From Armatimonadota bacterium (GTDB lineage: Bacteria; Armatimonadota; Fimbriimonadia; Fimbriimonadales; GBS-DC): DNA of 64,000 bases. The notes beneath the pieces are model-generated. The model ran no database searches and was not told where the DNA came from. It was given only the letters and a program-made list of their open reading frames with translations. A program made the position numbers and the translations under genes. The stretch lies in NCBI GenBank assembly GCA_013359125.1, contig JABWCR010000007.1, positions 1 to 64,000 of the forward strand, written 5' to 3'. Positions 35,278-44,259 of the stretch are shown in pieces; the stretch's first letter is position 1, and every line of letters starts with the position of its first letter.

Positions 35278-36495
35278 TTATTGGGCTTGGCTCAGGTTGC
35301 TGATAACGCTGATCATTGGCAGGAACATCGCAATAACGATGAAACCGACCACGAAGCCCAAAAGTACGATCATCAACGGTTCGATGGCTGCCGTCAAACT
35401 GGCCAATTGCGCCTCCACCTCGCCCTCGTAAAAGTCGGCAATCTTGGTCAGCATGTGGTCGAGCGAACCCGATTCCTCGCCGACGCTGACCATATGTACG
35501 ACCATAGGCGGAAACTGCCGGCTTTTGGCCAACGGATCGGCGATGCGCTCTCCTTCGCGAATTCGCGCGCGGGATTCCATCACTGCTTCGGCAATGATCG
35601 AGTTGCCCACGACGCCCGCGACCGTTTCTAACGCTTGTAGGATCGGTACGCCCGAGACTAACAGCGTGCCCATGGTTCGGCTGAATCGCGCCATGACGAT
35701 CTTGTGGTGCAAAGGGCCGAAAACGGGCATTTTCAGTTTCATACGGTCGACAGTGCGCCTGCCTACGCGAGTGCTGACAAAAAGCCGGTAAGCGACTAGC
35801 AGCACCAGCAACGAGATGATCAGCACGTACCAACGATTGGCGACGAAAGCCGAAAGGTCGATCAAGAACTGGGTCATGAACGGCATGTCCTTGACGCCCA
35901 GCTCCTTGAACAGGTCGGCAAACTGCGGCACCAGCCACGTTACCAGGAACGTAACGATGCCGATAGCCGCGATCAAAACCAAAGTTGGGTAGGTCAATGC
36001 CGACTTGATCTTGCGCCGCAGTTCTACGTCCTTCTCTAAGAAGTGCGCGATGCGCTGAAGCGATTCTTCTAACACGCCGCCGACCTCCCCCGCTCGGATC
36101 AGACCGATGATCAGCGGAGAGAACGCCTTCGGGTGTCGAGCCATCGATCGCGACAGGCTCTCGCCCGATTCGACGCGCGCCGACAGATCCATCAAGATCT
36201 TGCGCAAGCGAGAATCGCTCGTTTGCTGTTGCAGCACGTCCAAGCAGCGCACCAGCGAAACGCCTGCGTCGAGCATTGTGGAGAATTGCCGCGAGAAGAT
36301 CGAAAGGTTAGAGAGTTTGACCTTCCCATAGCCGCCAGAGGGCACGCGCTGGCCGCCCTTCTCCTGCGTCATTTCAAGGACGACAAAACCCTCTTCCTGT
36401 AACCGCTTCTTGAGTACTTCGCCGTTTTCCGCTTCGGCGCGTCCGCTACGGGTCGCGCCGCTTTCGTCTCGAATGGTGTACGCAAAGGTCGCCAT
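35278..36495 (-). CDS. pilC: type IV pilus inner-membrane platform protein
   Basis: PilC/GspF platform protein of 405 residues with two homologous T2SSF domains (about 70-190 and 270-395), each containing conserved FSRQFSTMLDAGVSLVRCL-like and FSRTMGTLLVSGVPILQALE segments, and three TM helices (about 170-195, 220-245, 375-400). The N-terminal ~65 residues (FAYTIRDESGATRSGRAEAE) are the usual cytoplasmic extension. Ribosome site agaggat 6 nt before ATG 36495. Between pilT and pilD, as expected. Confidence 0.95.
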   Translation of the reverse strand: MATFAYTIRDESGATRSGRAEAENGEVLKKRLQEEGFVVLEMTQEKGGQRVPSGGYGKVKLSNLSIFSRQFSTMLDAGVSLVRCLDVLQQQTSDSRLRKILMDLSARVESGESLSRSMARHPKAFSPLIIGLIRAGEVGGVLEESLQRIAHFLEKDVELRRKIKSALTYPTLVLIAAIGIVTFLVTWLVPQFADLFKELGVKDMPFMTQFLIDLSAFVANRWYVLIISLLVLLVAYRLFVSTRVGRRTVDRMKLKMPVFGPLHHKIVMARFSRTMGTLLVSGVPILQALETVAGVVGNSIIAEAVMESRARIREGERIADPLAKSRQFPPMVVHMVSVGEESGSLDHMLTKIADFYEGEVEAQLASLTAAIEPLMIVLLGFVVGFIVIAMFLPMISVISNLSQAQ

Positions 36496-36522
36496 TGCTT
36501 ATCCTCTCTGAGCGTTCTCGCT

Positions 36523-37704
36523 CTATAGTCCGCCTGGTCGGCTAGAGCCGGGAGCGGTCGTGCCGGTGGAAGACGGCGCGAGCATCTTCTTCAACTCGTC
36601 CGTATTGATGGCGCGGGCCATGACTTCTTCGTAGGTAACGGTGCCGCGCATGTAAAGATCGCGCAGGCACATGTCCATCGTCTGCATTCCAACGTTCGCG
36701 CTGGTCTGGATCATGGTGTGAATCTGGTGCGTTTTGTTCTCGCGAATCAGGTTTCTGACGGCGGGAGTGGCGGTCATCACCTCGATGGCGGGCACTCGTC
36801 CGGGCTGTCCGGCTCTGGGCAACAGCTGCTGGCTGATAATGGCCTGCAAGTTGTTGGCCAGTTGGATTCGAATCTGTTCCTGTTGGCCGGGCGGGAAAAC
36901 GTCCACCATTCGGTCGATCGATTCGGCGGCGTTGTTGGTGTGCAGAGTGGCCATGACTAAGTGGCCCGTTTCCGCGGCTGTGATCGCCAATTGTATGGTC
37001 TCAAGGTCTCGCATTTCGCCTACGAGGATGACGTCCGGATCCTCTCGAAGGGAAGAGCGGAGTGCGTTTGCGAACGACTTGGTGTCTTGGCCCAGTTCGC
37101 GCTGGTTGATAATACTGAACTTGTGGGTGTGCAGGTACTCGATCGGGTCCTCGATCGTAATAATGTGCACCGAACGCTCCGTATTGATCTGGTTGATCAT
37201 GGCGGCAAGCGAAGTCGATTTGCCGGAACCGGTCGGCCCGGTAACCAGGATCAGGCCTCGAGGCTTTCGGGTCAAATCTTCCAAAATGCCTGGCAAGTGA
37301 AGTTCTCGAATGGTGGGGATCCGTTGCGGAATCAATCGAAACGCGGATGCGACCGCGCCCTTGTCTCGATAGACGTTGACGCGGAAACGAGAGACCTTGC
37401 CGAGAGCATACGACATGTCCAGTTCCATCGTCGATTCGAACCGCTGAATCTGCTCGTCCGTTAAAATGTCGTAAACCAGACGCTGCGTTTCGGGCGCAGA
37501 AGCCTTCTCGTAGTTCAAGCGTATCAACTGCCCGTCCACTCGAATGATCGGCGCTTCGAACGGCACTAGGTGCAGGTCGGACGCGCCCTTTTCGGTTACG
37601 ATGTAAAGCAGTTCGTCGATATGGATCTCTTCAAGGCGGCGCGCCTGTCCGGCTTGCTGTTGCGCCTCCTCGGTTGTCGTCTGTTGAGCGCCGGGCAGTC
37701 CCAT
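36523..37704 (-). CDS. pilT: type IV pilus retraction ATPase
   Basis: Hexameric secretion ATPase that disassembles the pilus, 393 residues. Walker A GPTGSGKSTSLAAM, Asp box ITIEDPIEYLH, Walker B ILVGEMRDLETI and His box ATLHTNNAAESIDRM are intact. PilT-specific late elements (AIISQQLLPRAG and VPAIEVMTATPAV) separate it from PilB. The frame is open to 37725, but ATG 37704 has aaggagga 7 nt before it. It follows pilB by about 22 nt. Confidence 0.95.
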   Translation of the reverse strand: MGLPGAQQTTTEEAQQQAGQARRLEEIHIDELLYIVTEKGASDLHLVPFEAPIIRVDGQLIRLNYEKASAPETQRLVYDILTDEQIQRFESTMELDMSYALGKVSRFRVNVYRDKGAVASAFRLIPQRIPTIRELHLPGILEDLTRKPRGLILVTGPTGSGKSTSLAAMINQINTERSVHIITIEDPIEYLHTHKFSIINQRELGQDTKSFANALRSSLREDPDVILVGEMRDLETIQLAITAAETGHLVMATLHTNNAAESIDRMVDVFPPGQQEQIRIQLANNLQAIISQQLLPRAGQPGRVPAIEVMTATPAVRNLIRENKTHQIHTMIQTSANVGMQTMDMCLRDLYMRGTVTYEEVMARAINTDELKKMLAPSSTGTTAPGSSRPGGL

Positions 37705-37726
37705 GGGCGTCTCCTCCTTGTGCAAT

Positions 37727-39487
37727 TTAGTAGAACCCGGCGGTAAAGACGACCCGCATCACTTCTTCGGGCGTCGTAACCCCTTCGAGCACTTTGACCA
37801 ATCCGTCTTCTCTCAGCTCTTTCATCCCGTTCGCCTTTGAGGCTTCCTTGATGTCGGCCAAAGGCGCGCGCCGAACGATCAGTTCGGCAATCTCGTTGTT
37901 GACGACCATCAGTTCGTAAATCCCAATTCGGCCTCGGAATCCCGTAAAGCGGCACTGGTCGCAACCCGCTCCGCGCCACAGTGTAACCGTGTCGCCCTGT
38001 TCCTTTGGATTGAATCCAAAGCGTCTAAGTTCCGCGCCTTGCGCCTGATACGGCTCTCGGCAGTTCGAGCAGATCTTTCGGGCTAGCCTCTGCGCCATGA
38101 TTCCAATGACGGTCGCTGCGATCAGGTATGGCTCGACGCCCATGTCCACCATACGAAGGGTGGCTGACGGCGCATCGTTGGTGTGAAGCGTGGACAAGAC
38201 TAAGTGTCCCGTCAGCGATGCTTCGATCGCGATCTCGGCCGTCTCCAGGTCGCGCATCTCGCCGACCATGATAATATCGGGGTCTTGCCGCAAGAAGGCG
38301 CGGAGCGCGTTGGCAAAGGTCAATCCGGCCTTTCTGTTCACCTGGACCTGCGAGACGCCTGGAAGCTGATACTCGATCGGGTCCTCGATCGTAAGGATGT
38401 TCTTTTCGACCGAGTTCAACTTGTTCAAAACGCTGTACTGGGTGGTGGTCTTGCCGCTTCCCGTCGGTCCGGTCGATAGGCACATTCCGTTTGGCTGGAT
38501 GACCAGTTCTTCCAATCGGGCTTGCGTGTCGGGCGTAAAGCCGAGCTTGTTCAACCCGAGCAGGACGCTCGTCTTATCCAGAATACGCATAACGATCTTC
38601 TCGCCCGCAGGCGTTGGGATCGAGGATACGCGCAAATCGAAGTCTTTGTTCTGATACCGAATCGGTATGCGTCCGTCCTGCGGGATTCGCTTTTCTGCGA
38701 TGTTCATCTCGGCCATGATCTTGAGGCGCGAGATGAGCGGCGGCTGGACGTACTTGGGCAAGGTGAGCACTTCGTGCAAAACGCCGTCGATTCGGTAGCG
38801 AACGCGAACGTTGCGATACGAGGGCTCGACGTGAATATCGCTGGCTCGCTCGTTGATCGCGTTCTGGATGATGGTGTTGGCCACCCGAATGATCGGGCCT
38901 TCTTCCGATTGTCGAACGGCATCGTCGTCATCGACGTCGGTATCGCCGCGCGCGCTGTAGGCCGCAATGTCGCCTTTCAGGGCGCTCATCATGTCCATGC
39001 CGCGAGCAACGTTGGCCGCGGGAGGCCCGCTCGAATCGCCGCTGTCCCCGCTGCCGGCGCCGTAGGTCTTGCGAATTGCGTCCTCGATCGCGCCGGGAGA
39101 CGCCATAGCCGGTATCACTTGGCATCGCGAGGCAAGGCGCACTTCGTCAATGGCCAAAACGTCTCGCGGGTCGGCCATCGCTACCCATAGACGATCGCCT
39201 TCCTTGCGCACGGGCACGATGTTGTGATGGCGGGCGATGTTCTCCTTGACAATATTGGCGGCAGAGGGATCGACCTGCACGCGATCCAGATCGATGTAGG
39301 GAACGTTCAGTTCCGCAGCCTTGGCCTCGTACACGTGCGTCTCCGAGGCGAAGTTGTTGGCGACTATAACCTGCCCAAGGTCTTGATTCGTGCTCTGCTG
39401 TATCTTTATCGCTTCATCAAGCTGCTCTCGGGTGATATACCCCTTTTCGACCAGGTACTCCCCCATTGATTTTCGCAGCATGGCCAT
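37727..39487 (-). CDS. pilB: type IV pilus assembly ATPase
   Basis: Extension ATPase of the type IV pilus (PilB/GspE), 586 residues. An N-terminal MshEN-like domain (LVEKGYITREQLDEAIKIQ; may bind c-di-GMP), a linker rich in Gly/Ser/Asp (about 145-200), then the ATPase core with Walker A GPTGSGKTTTQY, Walker B IIMVGEMRDLETAE, and His box STLHTNDAPSATLRM. The tetra-Cys zinc finger CSNCREP..CDQCRFTG typical of PilB/GspE is present. First gene of the block pilB-pilT-pilC-pilD-MFS. Start ATG 39487 has ggagag about 7 nt upstream; a minus-strand tatact is at 39528-39533. Confidence 0.95.
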   Translation of the reverse strand: MAMLRKSMGEYLVEKGYITREQLDEAIKIQQSTNQDLGQVIVANNFASETHVYEAKAAELNVPYIDLDRVQVDPSAANIVKENIARHHNIVPVRKEGDRLWVAMADPRDVLAIDEVRLASRCQVIPAMASPGAIEDAIRKTYGAGSGDSGDSSGPPAANVARGMDMMSALKGDIAAYSARGDTDVDDDDAVRQSEEGPIIRVANTIIQNAINERASDIHVEPSYRNVRVRYRIDGVLHEVLTLPKYVQPPLISRLKIMAEMNIAEKRIPQDGRIPIRYQNKDFDLRVSSIPTPAGEKIVMRILDKTSVLLGLNKLGFTPDTQARLEELVIQPNGMCLSTGPTGSGKTTTQYSVLNKLNSVEKNILTIEDPIEYQLPGVSQVQVNRKAGLTFANALRAFLRQDPDIIMVGEMRDLETAEIAIEASLTGHLVLSTLHTNDAPSATLRMVDMGVEPYLIAATVIGIMAQRLARKICSNCREPYQAQGAELRRFGFNPKEQGDTVTLWRGAGCDQCRFTGFRGRIGIYELMVVNNEIAELIVRRAPLADIKEASKANGMKELREDGLVKVLEGVTTPEEVMRVVFTAGFY

Positions 39488-39527
39488 TCTTCACTCTCCG
39501 GCGCACCCTGGTGCCAAGATGCCGATT

Positions 39528-39533
39528 AGTATA
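39528..39533 (-). promoter_or_regulatory. -10 box of the pilus operon
   Basis: Minus-strand tatact lies about 40 nt before the pilB ATG. No certain -35 hexamer. It is divergent from the -10 box of the next gene at 39595. Confidence 0.4.
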
Positions 39534-39594
39534 ACACAGTTCGGCAAGCGCCGAGCCGTTCCTGTCGATTGTACGAAACATCGTCCGATATTGG

Positions 39595-39600
39595 TATACT
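39595..39600 (+). promoter_or_regulatory. -10 box of the Met-rich secreted protein gene
   Basis: tatact with ttggtatact context (TGg extended form, tg at 39592-39593) lies 46 nt before the ATG, whose ribosome site is aggagg. Confidence 0.5.
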
Positions 39601-39646
39601 ACGTTCAATGCGCGCCCGCGTGTTCCTGCGCGATAGGAGGATTTCG

Positions 39647-40441
39647 ATGACAAGAAACGCCGTATGGACAATTTTGGCATGTTTGGCCGTGATCTGCTCC
39701 CATGCCCAGCAGGGCGGTGCCCGGGGGAATCAGAACGACGGACGCACCGACGTTCGCGATGTGTTGGCACAGCTTGAAAAGAAGCACGAAGTTCCAGTCT
39801 GGTTCGACGCGACCGTAACGGGTCGAGTCAATCCGAAGGTCGAAGCCGAAGATTTAGAAGGCGCTCTAAACGAAGTAACCCGCCAAGTAGTCGGAATGAC
39901 CTGGCGAAAAGTCTTCGTCCGAAAAGAACTGGGCGCCCAACCGGACAAGGCGAAGATTCTCGCTGCCGTCCGCAACCTTTTGAGCATCGAGGCGAGCGGA
40001 TTGATGGTATTGGACACCGCCAATAGCCGTGTGAACTCGTTCATCAAAGACTGGCCGGTCGATTCCGAGTTTGAAAAAGGCCTGGAGAAAATGGAGCCGG
40101 CCTACCGAGGCGAACCGATCTACGTTGTGGTCAATCCGCGCGCGGTTTCCGCATTGGCGGCCTCGATGGGGTCGGAAGGCGTGGATCGATACCTTTCCAT
40201 GCAACAGAACATGCTCGACATGCTAGGGCAAATGACGCCCGAAGAGCGCCAGAAAGCCATGCGAGAGGGCATGAACATGTGGATGAACATGAATCCGGAG
40301 CTGCGCGGTCAAATGATGATGGAGGGCATGCGCATGGGCATGGACATGTGGGAAAAGATGCCCGAAAGCGAACGACGCATGATGATGGAACAAGGCATGA
40401 GGATGTTCGAACAGTTTATGGGCAATCCTCGCCGACCGTAA
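39647..40441 (+). CDS. secreted protein with methionine-rich C-terminal tail
   Basis: No family recognised. The 264-residue product (ATG 39647, aggagg 7 nt upstream) has a signal peptide about 1-20 (ending SHAQ). Residues ~35-95 have a secretin-N-like pattern (VRDVLAQLEKKHEVPVWFDA followed by ATVTGRVNPKVEAEDLEGAL) resembling the short domain of secretin/STN proteins. The last ~60 residues are extremely Met-rich (motifs MNMWMNMNPE, MMMEGMRMGMDMWEKM, RMMMEQGMRMFEQFMG), a composition known from copper/silver-binding and chaperone proteins. It lies divergent from the pilus operon. Function unknown; metal binding is a guess. Confidence 0.7.
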   Translation: MTRNAVWTILACLAVICSHAQQGGARGNQNDGRTDVRDVLAQLEKKHEVPVWFDATVTGRVNPKVEAEDLEGALNEVTRQVVGMTWRKVFVRKELGAQPDKAKILAAVRNLLSIEASGLMVLDTANSRVNSFIKDWPVDSEFEKGLEKMEPAYRGEPIYVVVNPRAVSALAASMGSEGVDRYLSMQQNMLDMLGQMTPEERQKAMREGMNMWMNMNPELRGQMMMEGMRMGMDMWEKMPESERRMMMEQGMRMFEQFMGNPRRP

Positions 40442-40444
40442 TGT

Positions 40445-40477
40445 ATCGAAGGGCGGGCATTGCGCCCGCCCTTCGAT
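40445..40477. terminator. strong hairpin between convergent genes
   Basis: atcgaagggcgggc (40445-40458) pairs perfectly with gcccgcccttcgat (40464-40477), a 14-bp stem with a 5-nt loop, followed by ttt on the plus side. It should terminate the Met-rich gene and the convergent PEP-CTERM gene. Confidence 0.85.
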
Positions 40478-40486
40478 TTGTCTACT

Positions 40487-41260
40487 TCACCGTTCTCTCC
40501 TTCGCCCTAACAGCCCTAACCCCAGCATCAGCGCAATCATCGATGCCGGCTCGGGCGTTAAATAGGCGCCAGCAACCTCGACCGTGCCCTGATCGTGCGG
40601 ATAGGTAACCCAATTGGTGTTCAACAGACAGGTTCGAAGCGTAACGCCTTCTTGTCCGACTGGCGACAATCGAGTCGTCGAAATCACGACCTCCGTTCCA
40701 TACGGAGTGTCTTCTCTGACCCGTAAGAGAAAGTGGCCGACGAACGTAGGCGGCACGTGTTGCATCCCGCCGGCGAACCCGATCTTGAAACCGGCGCCGT
40801 GTCCGGTTGCAAGATCGAACGAACTGTCCCATGGACGCAAGCTGTTCGCATAGAGCGTGCCTGCAGCCGCCGTCATGATGCGCAAGTTTGAGTAGTCGAA
40901 GTCCGGATGAACACGGGCGTTCATACGAGGGTCGATGCCGTATCGGTGAATCTCCAGATATTGCTCGTTGCTGTCGTCAGGCAGGCTATCGGCAAAGTCC
41001 ATAAAGAAGTTGCCGATCGTCAACCGTCGGTCTGTGTTGCGAAAGTCCAGGTCGATTCCGAGCGTAACCCGAATGTACTGTCCGGCATCCGCTACGAGAG
41101 AGGTGTTCGGGCTGGTCGGCGAATAGGGAGTCGGTTCGGTCAAAGGCGGGGGCTCGTCGTAGGGGCCGGACAAATCCAAAAAAATCCGGGCAACGCCCTG
41201 GCCCATGGAAGATGAGATCATGAGTACAACGAACAGCAGTACTGCGAGAATGCGATGCAT
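40487..41260 (-). CDS. PEP-CTERM secreted protein
   Basis: A 257-residue exported protein with signal peptide (about 1-20, ending SMGQ) and the sorting signal TPEPASMIALMLGLGLLGRR at the C-terminus: PEP motif, hydrophobic helix, basic end. PEP-CTERM proteins are processed by exosortase (EpsH/XrtA-type) and go to the exopolysaccharide matrix or surface. No exosortase gene is in the window. The middle is beta-rich with Pro-rich linker PPPLTEPTPYSPTSPNTS and shows no enzymatic motif. ATG 41260 has aggagg 8 nt upstream. Confidence 0.88.
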   Translation of the reverse strand: MHRILAVLLFVVLMISSSMGQGVARIFLDLSGPYDEPPPLTEPTPYSPTSPNTSLVADAGQYIRVTLGIDLDFRNTDRRLTIGNFFMDFADSLPDDSNEQYLEIHRYGIDPRMNARVHPDFDYSNLRIMTAAAGTLYANSLRPWDSSFDLATGHGAGFKIGFAGGMQHVPPTFVGHFLLRVREDTPYGTEVVISTTRLSPVGQEGVTLRTCLLNTNWVTYPHDQGTVEVAGAYLTPEPASMIALMLGLGLLGRRRER

Positions 41261-41404
41261 GATGAAACCTCCTATTGCATCTGAAAGATACATGTTAGTA
41301 CTCAGATAAACCTCACAATGTTCCCGAGGTTTCCAAATGGCTTGCGTCTCAGGGTATCCTTGTGGTATACGGGCGTCTACCGAGCGCCAGGAGGCCGCAA
41401 ATCA

Positions 41405-42526
41405 ATGATCGATCGTGAGCAGTTGGTCGAACTCTTCATCAATCTATGCCGCATCAACTCGCCGCCAAGGCAAGAGCGCGAGGTCGTTGACTTCGTCAAG
41501 AACTACCTATCGAACCTTGGTCTCTATATCAAAGAAGATCGGGCCGGCGAGGCCGTCGGCGGCAACGCGAACAATGTGATCGCAACGCTGCCCGCCAATC
41601 GCTCTGGCGCTCCAAAGATCTTCTTCAGCGCGCACTTCGATACGGTCGAACCCAATCCGAATCTAAGGGTTGTCATCAAGGACGAGATCATCAAGTCGGA
41701 CGGCACATCTATTCTGGGCTCGGACGACAAATCGGGTATGGCAGCCATTCTCCAGGCCGTGCGGGCTGTCGTGGAGAACGACTTGCCGCATGGCCAAATC
41801 CAGTTGCTCTTTTCCATTTGCGAAGAGGTCGGACTGCTGGGCGCGCGCCATCTCGACATGGCTTTGGTAGATAGCGACTACGGATTTGTATTCGACTCTG
41901 GATCGCCGGTGGGCACGGTGATCAACTCGGCGCCGACCCATGATTCTATGCGATTCAAAGTGATCGGTCGCCCCGCCCATGCCGGAGTGCAGCCGGAGAA
42001 GGGCATCAGCGCGATAAAGATCGCCGCCGATGCGATCAGCCAAATGACGCTCGGCCGAATCGACGAGGAAACCACCGCCAACATTGGCGTCATCGAGGGC
42101 GGTACGGCCAACAACATCGTCTGTCCAGAAGTCAACGTGCGCGCCGAGGCCCGGAGCCGCAGCGTCGAAAAGGTCGATGCCCAAACGCGCCATATGATTG
42201 ATTGCTTTGAGCAGGCAGCGGCTCGAGCGGGCGGACAGGTCGAAGTTCAAAAAGACCGCCACTACACAGGCTATTTGCTGACCGACGACCAGCCTCAAGT
42301 CAAGTTGGCGATGGAGGCTATCCGGGATGTCGGGTTGGAGCCAAACTTCCGTCCGACGGGCGGCGGAAGCGACGGCAGCATCTACCTTGATCGCGGCCTT
42401 CCGAGCGTCGTGTTGGGCACCCCGATGGAGCACATCCACACGCATCAAGAACAGACCCCCATCGCAGCCCTGGTCAAAAGTTCCGAAATCGCCCTCGCCA
42501 TCATCCGGCGGGCAGCAGGCGCCTAG
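41405..42526 (+). CDS. M20-family peptidase (peptidase T-like)
   Basis: A 373-residue cytosolic metallopeptidase of family M20, with two zinc ions in a dinuclear site. Seen: AHFDTVEPNPN (first His/Asp), GSDDKSGMAAILQAV (bridging Asp), ICEEVGLLGARHLD (catalytic Glu), DSGSPVG and final His in EHIHTHQEQT. The dimerisation domain occupies about 180-295. It is close to PepT tripeptidase-like proteins. ATG 41405 has aggagg about 10 nt upstream; an earlier in-frame ATG at 41318 lacks one. It is followed 4 nt later by a small Cys-rich gene. Confidence 0.9.
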   Translation: MIDREQLVELFINLCRINSPPRQEREVVDFVKNYLSNLGLYIKEDRAGEAVGGNANNVIATLPANRSGAPKIFFSAHFDTVEPNPNLRVVIKDEIIKSDGTSILGSDDKSGMAAILQAVRAVVENDLPHGQIQLLFSICEEVGLLGARHLDMALVDSDYGFVFDSGSPVGTVINSAPTHDSMRFKVIGRPAHAGVQPEKGISAIKIAADAISQMTLGRIDEETTANIGVIEGGTANNIVCPEVNVRAEARSRSVEKVDAQTRHMIDCFEQAAARAGGQVEVQKDRHYTGYLLTDDQPQVKLAMEAIRDVGLEPNFRPTGGGSDGSIYLDRGLPSVVLGTPMEHIHTHQEQTPIAALVKSSEIALAIIRRAAGA

Positions 42527-42530
42527 CCCC

Positions 42531-42797
42531 ATGGACTGCCGCGATTGCAATCTCTATGAGGACGGGAAGTGCCGCTCGGGCAAGGTCAACCCTGCGCGGA
42601 AGGAGGATGCGGCGCTGGCCGTCAAGTTCTTCGGCCCGCGATGTCTCTGCATCATGAACCCGCATAGAGAGCCGATTCTTCAGCGCATGTACGAGCCGTC
42701 AACCGAGCCGCTTGAGCTCCCTCAAAGCGAGCCTTGCGACGGCGGTCGCCGGTCGATGTCGCGCGGTCTTGATCTGAGCGTTCGGATAGTGCGATAG
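42531..42797 (+). CDS. small cysteine-rich protein
   Basis: An 88-residue protein with a CxxC pair (MDCRDCNLYEDGKC) and further Cys in a conserved-looking SGKVNPARK...FFGPRCLCIMNP stretch, then C at 79 or so. The pattern suggests a metal-binding or thiol protein; similar small proteins of the form 'CRDC.FY..GKC.N.K.NP' are seen in Armatimonadota-type genomes (from memory). It follows the M20 peptidase stop by 4 nt. The last 99 nt overlap the 3' end of the convergent kinase gene, which is large for a real overlap, so the C-terminal third could be a read-through past the original stop. Confidence 0.6.
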   Translation: MDCRDCNLYEDGKCRSGKVNPARKEDAALAVKFFGPRCLCIMNPHREPILQRMYEPSTEPLELPQSEPCDGGRRSMSRGLDLSVRIVR

Positions 42798-43610
42798 GAT
42801 CGCCTGACGGAAAAGGCTCAGATAGAGTTTGCTCCGAAACATCCCGCCCGACAGCGCCCATACGACCGGTTCGCTTCTGTCGAACCAAGCCTTCGCGCCG
42901 CTCATCGCGTCCGATGCCAACTGTTCGACGCCCTCTGCCACAATGCAATAGGCGACCTTGTCCTTGCCGTTTTCAGCCAATTCGCAGACTTTGCACGAGA
43001 AAGAGGCAATCTTATGGCGAGGCGTCCTTGCCTGATAGAAAACCGGCACCAAGTCCCGAGGTTCCGCAACGCCAAAGTGATCCAGCGCGGCCTGTAACAG
43101 CGCCGTCTTAGGCCCGCGAGCATCCGCAAACCGCACGGCCGCCCGAAATGCCCGGATAGCCGTATCATAAGCGCTTCCTTCGTCGCCCAAGAGACTGCCC
43201 CAACCCCCGCACTGACCGACCAGCTCGTTGTCTCGAAAGTAGCCGATGTTCGATCCGGTGCCTGAAATGACCGCGACGCCTTCGGCGTTCAGGCTGCCGG
43301 CGATCGCCATGGCCGCGCGCATCTCGTCAAATCGAAACAACTTGGGCTTGGGAGACTGTCGGGTCAGCCAGCCGATGTCGCTTGGCGCTCCGGCGGAAGC
43401 GACGCCCACTGCCCGAATTTCGCCCTTTACACCATCCATCGCGTCTGCGACGGCGCTCTTGATGTTGGCCCGAGTTTCCTCAGCGCTCACAAAGTTCGGG
43501 TTGGAAGGCCCAGCCTTGCCATATCCCAACAGTTGCCCGGCGTCCGTGATGGCGGCGCACTCCGTCTTCGTGCCGCCTCCTTCTATCCCCAAGATTACGA
43601 GATTTGCCAT
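42699..43610 (-). CDS. BadF/BadG-type ATPase / N-acetylglucosamine kinase-like
   Basis: A 303-residue sugar-kinase-fold (actin-like) protein: phosphate 1 motif GIEGGGTKTECA, connect 1 and phosphate 2 VISGTGSNIGYF, then GGWGSLLGDEGSAYD (the N-acetylhexosamine-kinase-like segment), and C-terminal adenosine loop ALSGGMF. These features are of the BadF/BadG/BcrA/BcrD family, containing both 2-hydroxyacyl-CoA dehydratase activators and amino-sugar kinases. The [Fe-S] Cys of activators are not evident, favouring an amino-sugar kinase. It lies upstream of hpt, 66 nt apart in the same direction. Confidence 0.85.
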   Translation of the reverse strand: MANLVILGIEGGGTKTECAAITDAGQLLGYGKAGPSNPNFVSAEETRANIKSAVADAMDGVKGEIRAVGVASAGAPSDIGWLTRQSPKPKLFRFDEMRAAMAIAGSLNAEGVAVISGTGSNIGYFRDNELVGQCGGWGSLLGDEGSAYDTAIRAFRAAVRFADARGPKTALLQAALDHFGVAEPRDLVPVFYQARTPRHKIASFSCKVCELAENGKDKVAYCIVAEGVEQLASDAMSGAKAWFDRSEPVVWALSGGMFRSKLYLSLFRQAILSHYPNAQIKTARHRPATAVARLALRELKRLG

Positions 43611-43676
43611 TTCAGTTTAAGCAAGCGTGCGACAAAAGGCCAAAAACAGTGGAAGAGCCGTCCGGAAGGCGCAACT

Positions 43677-44252
43677 CTACCGCAAGATCGGCGGATCGAT
43701 CTTCAATACGCCGATAAACGGCAGATTCCTGTACTTCTCTTCGTGATCCAATCCATAACCGACCACAAACCGGTTCGGGATTGAGAACCCTTTATAGTGC
43801 ACCGGAACATCGACTTTTCGCCGCTCTGGCTTATCCAACAGCGAACAGACCCGCAAGGATGCGGGCTCCCTTGCCATTAATAAGTCAAGCAGATAGCGCA
43901 GCGTCAACCCGGTGTCCACAATGTCTTCGACAATCAGCAGATGTCGACCGATGCACTGCGCGTCCAGGTCCTTTAGCAGCCGCACGACGCCCGACGATTC
44001 TTGACTGCCCGCATAACTGCTGATGGCCACAAAATCGCAGGTGATCGGCGCATGAACCGCACGGAACAGATCGCTCATGAAGAGCATAGAGCCTTTCAGA
44101 ACGCCGATGAACACGGTGTCCAATCCGGCGTAGTCCTGCTCGATCTGCTGCCCTAATTCCCGAATGCGGTTCTGGATCGCGTCGGCCGGGATGAGCTCCT
44201 CAACCTCGGGAAAGAGTTTTGTCCAGTCTTGCATCGCAGCCACCGCGCTCAT
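43677..44252 (-). CDS. hpt: hypoxanthine phosphoribosyltransferase
   Basis: Purine salvage: hypoxanthine or guanine plus PRPP gives IMP or GMP; cytosolic. 191 residues. The PRPP loop IVEDIVDTGLTL (E-D-I-V-D-T-G) and the LKGSMLFMSDLFRA segment are diagnostic, with YKGFSIPNRFVVGYGLD near the end. Its start is 7 nt after the guaA stop, so the two purine genes are co-transcribed. Met7 (44234) is an alternative start. Confidence 0.94.
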   Translation of the reverse strand: MSAVAAMQDWTKLFPEVEELIPADAIQNRIRELGQQIEQDYAGLDTVFIGVLKGSMLFMSDLFRAVHAPITCDFVAISSYAGSQESSGVVRLLKDLDAQCIGRHLLIVEDIVDTGLTLRYLLDLLMAREPASLRVCSLLDKPERRKVDVPVHYKGFSIPNRFVVGYGLDHEEKYRNLPFIGVLKIDPPILR

Positions 44253-44259
44253 ATTTGCT

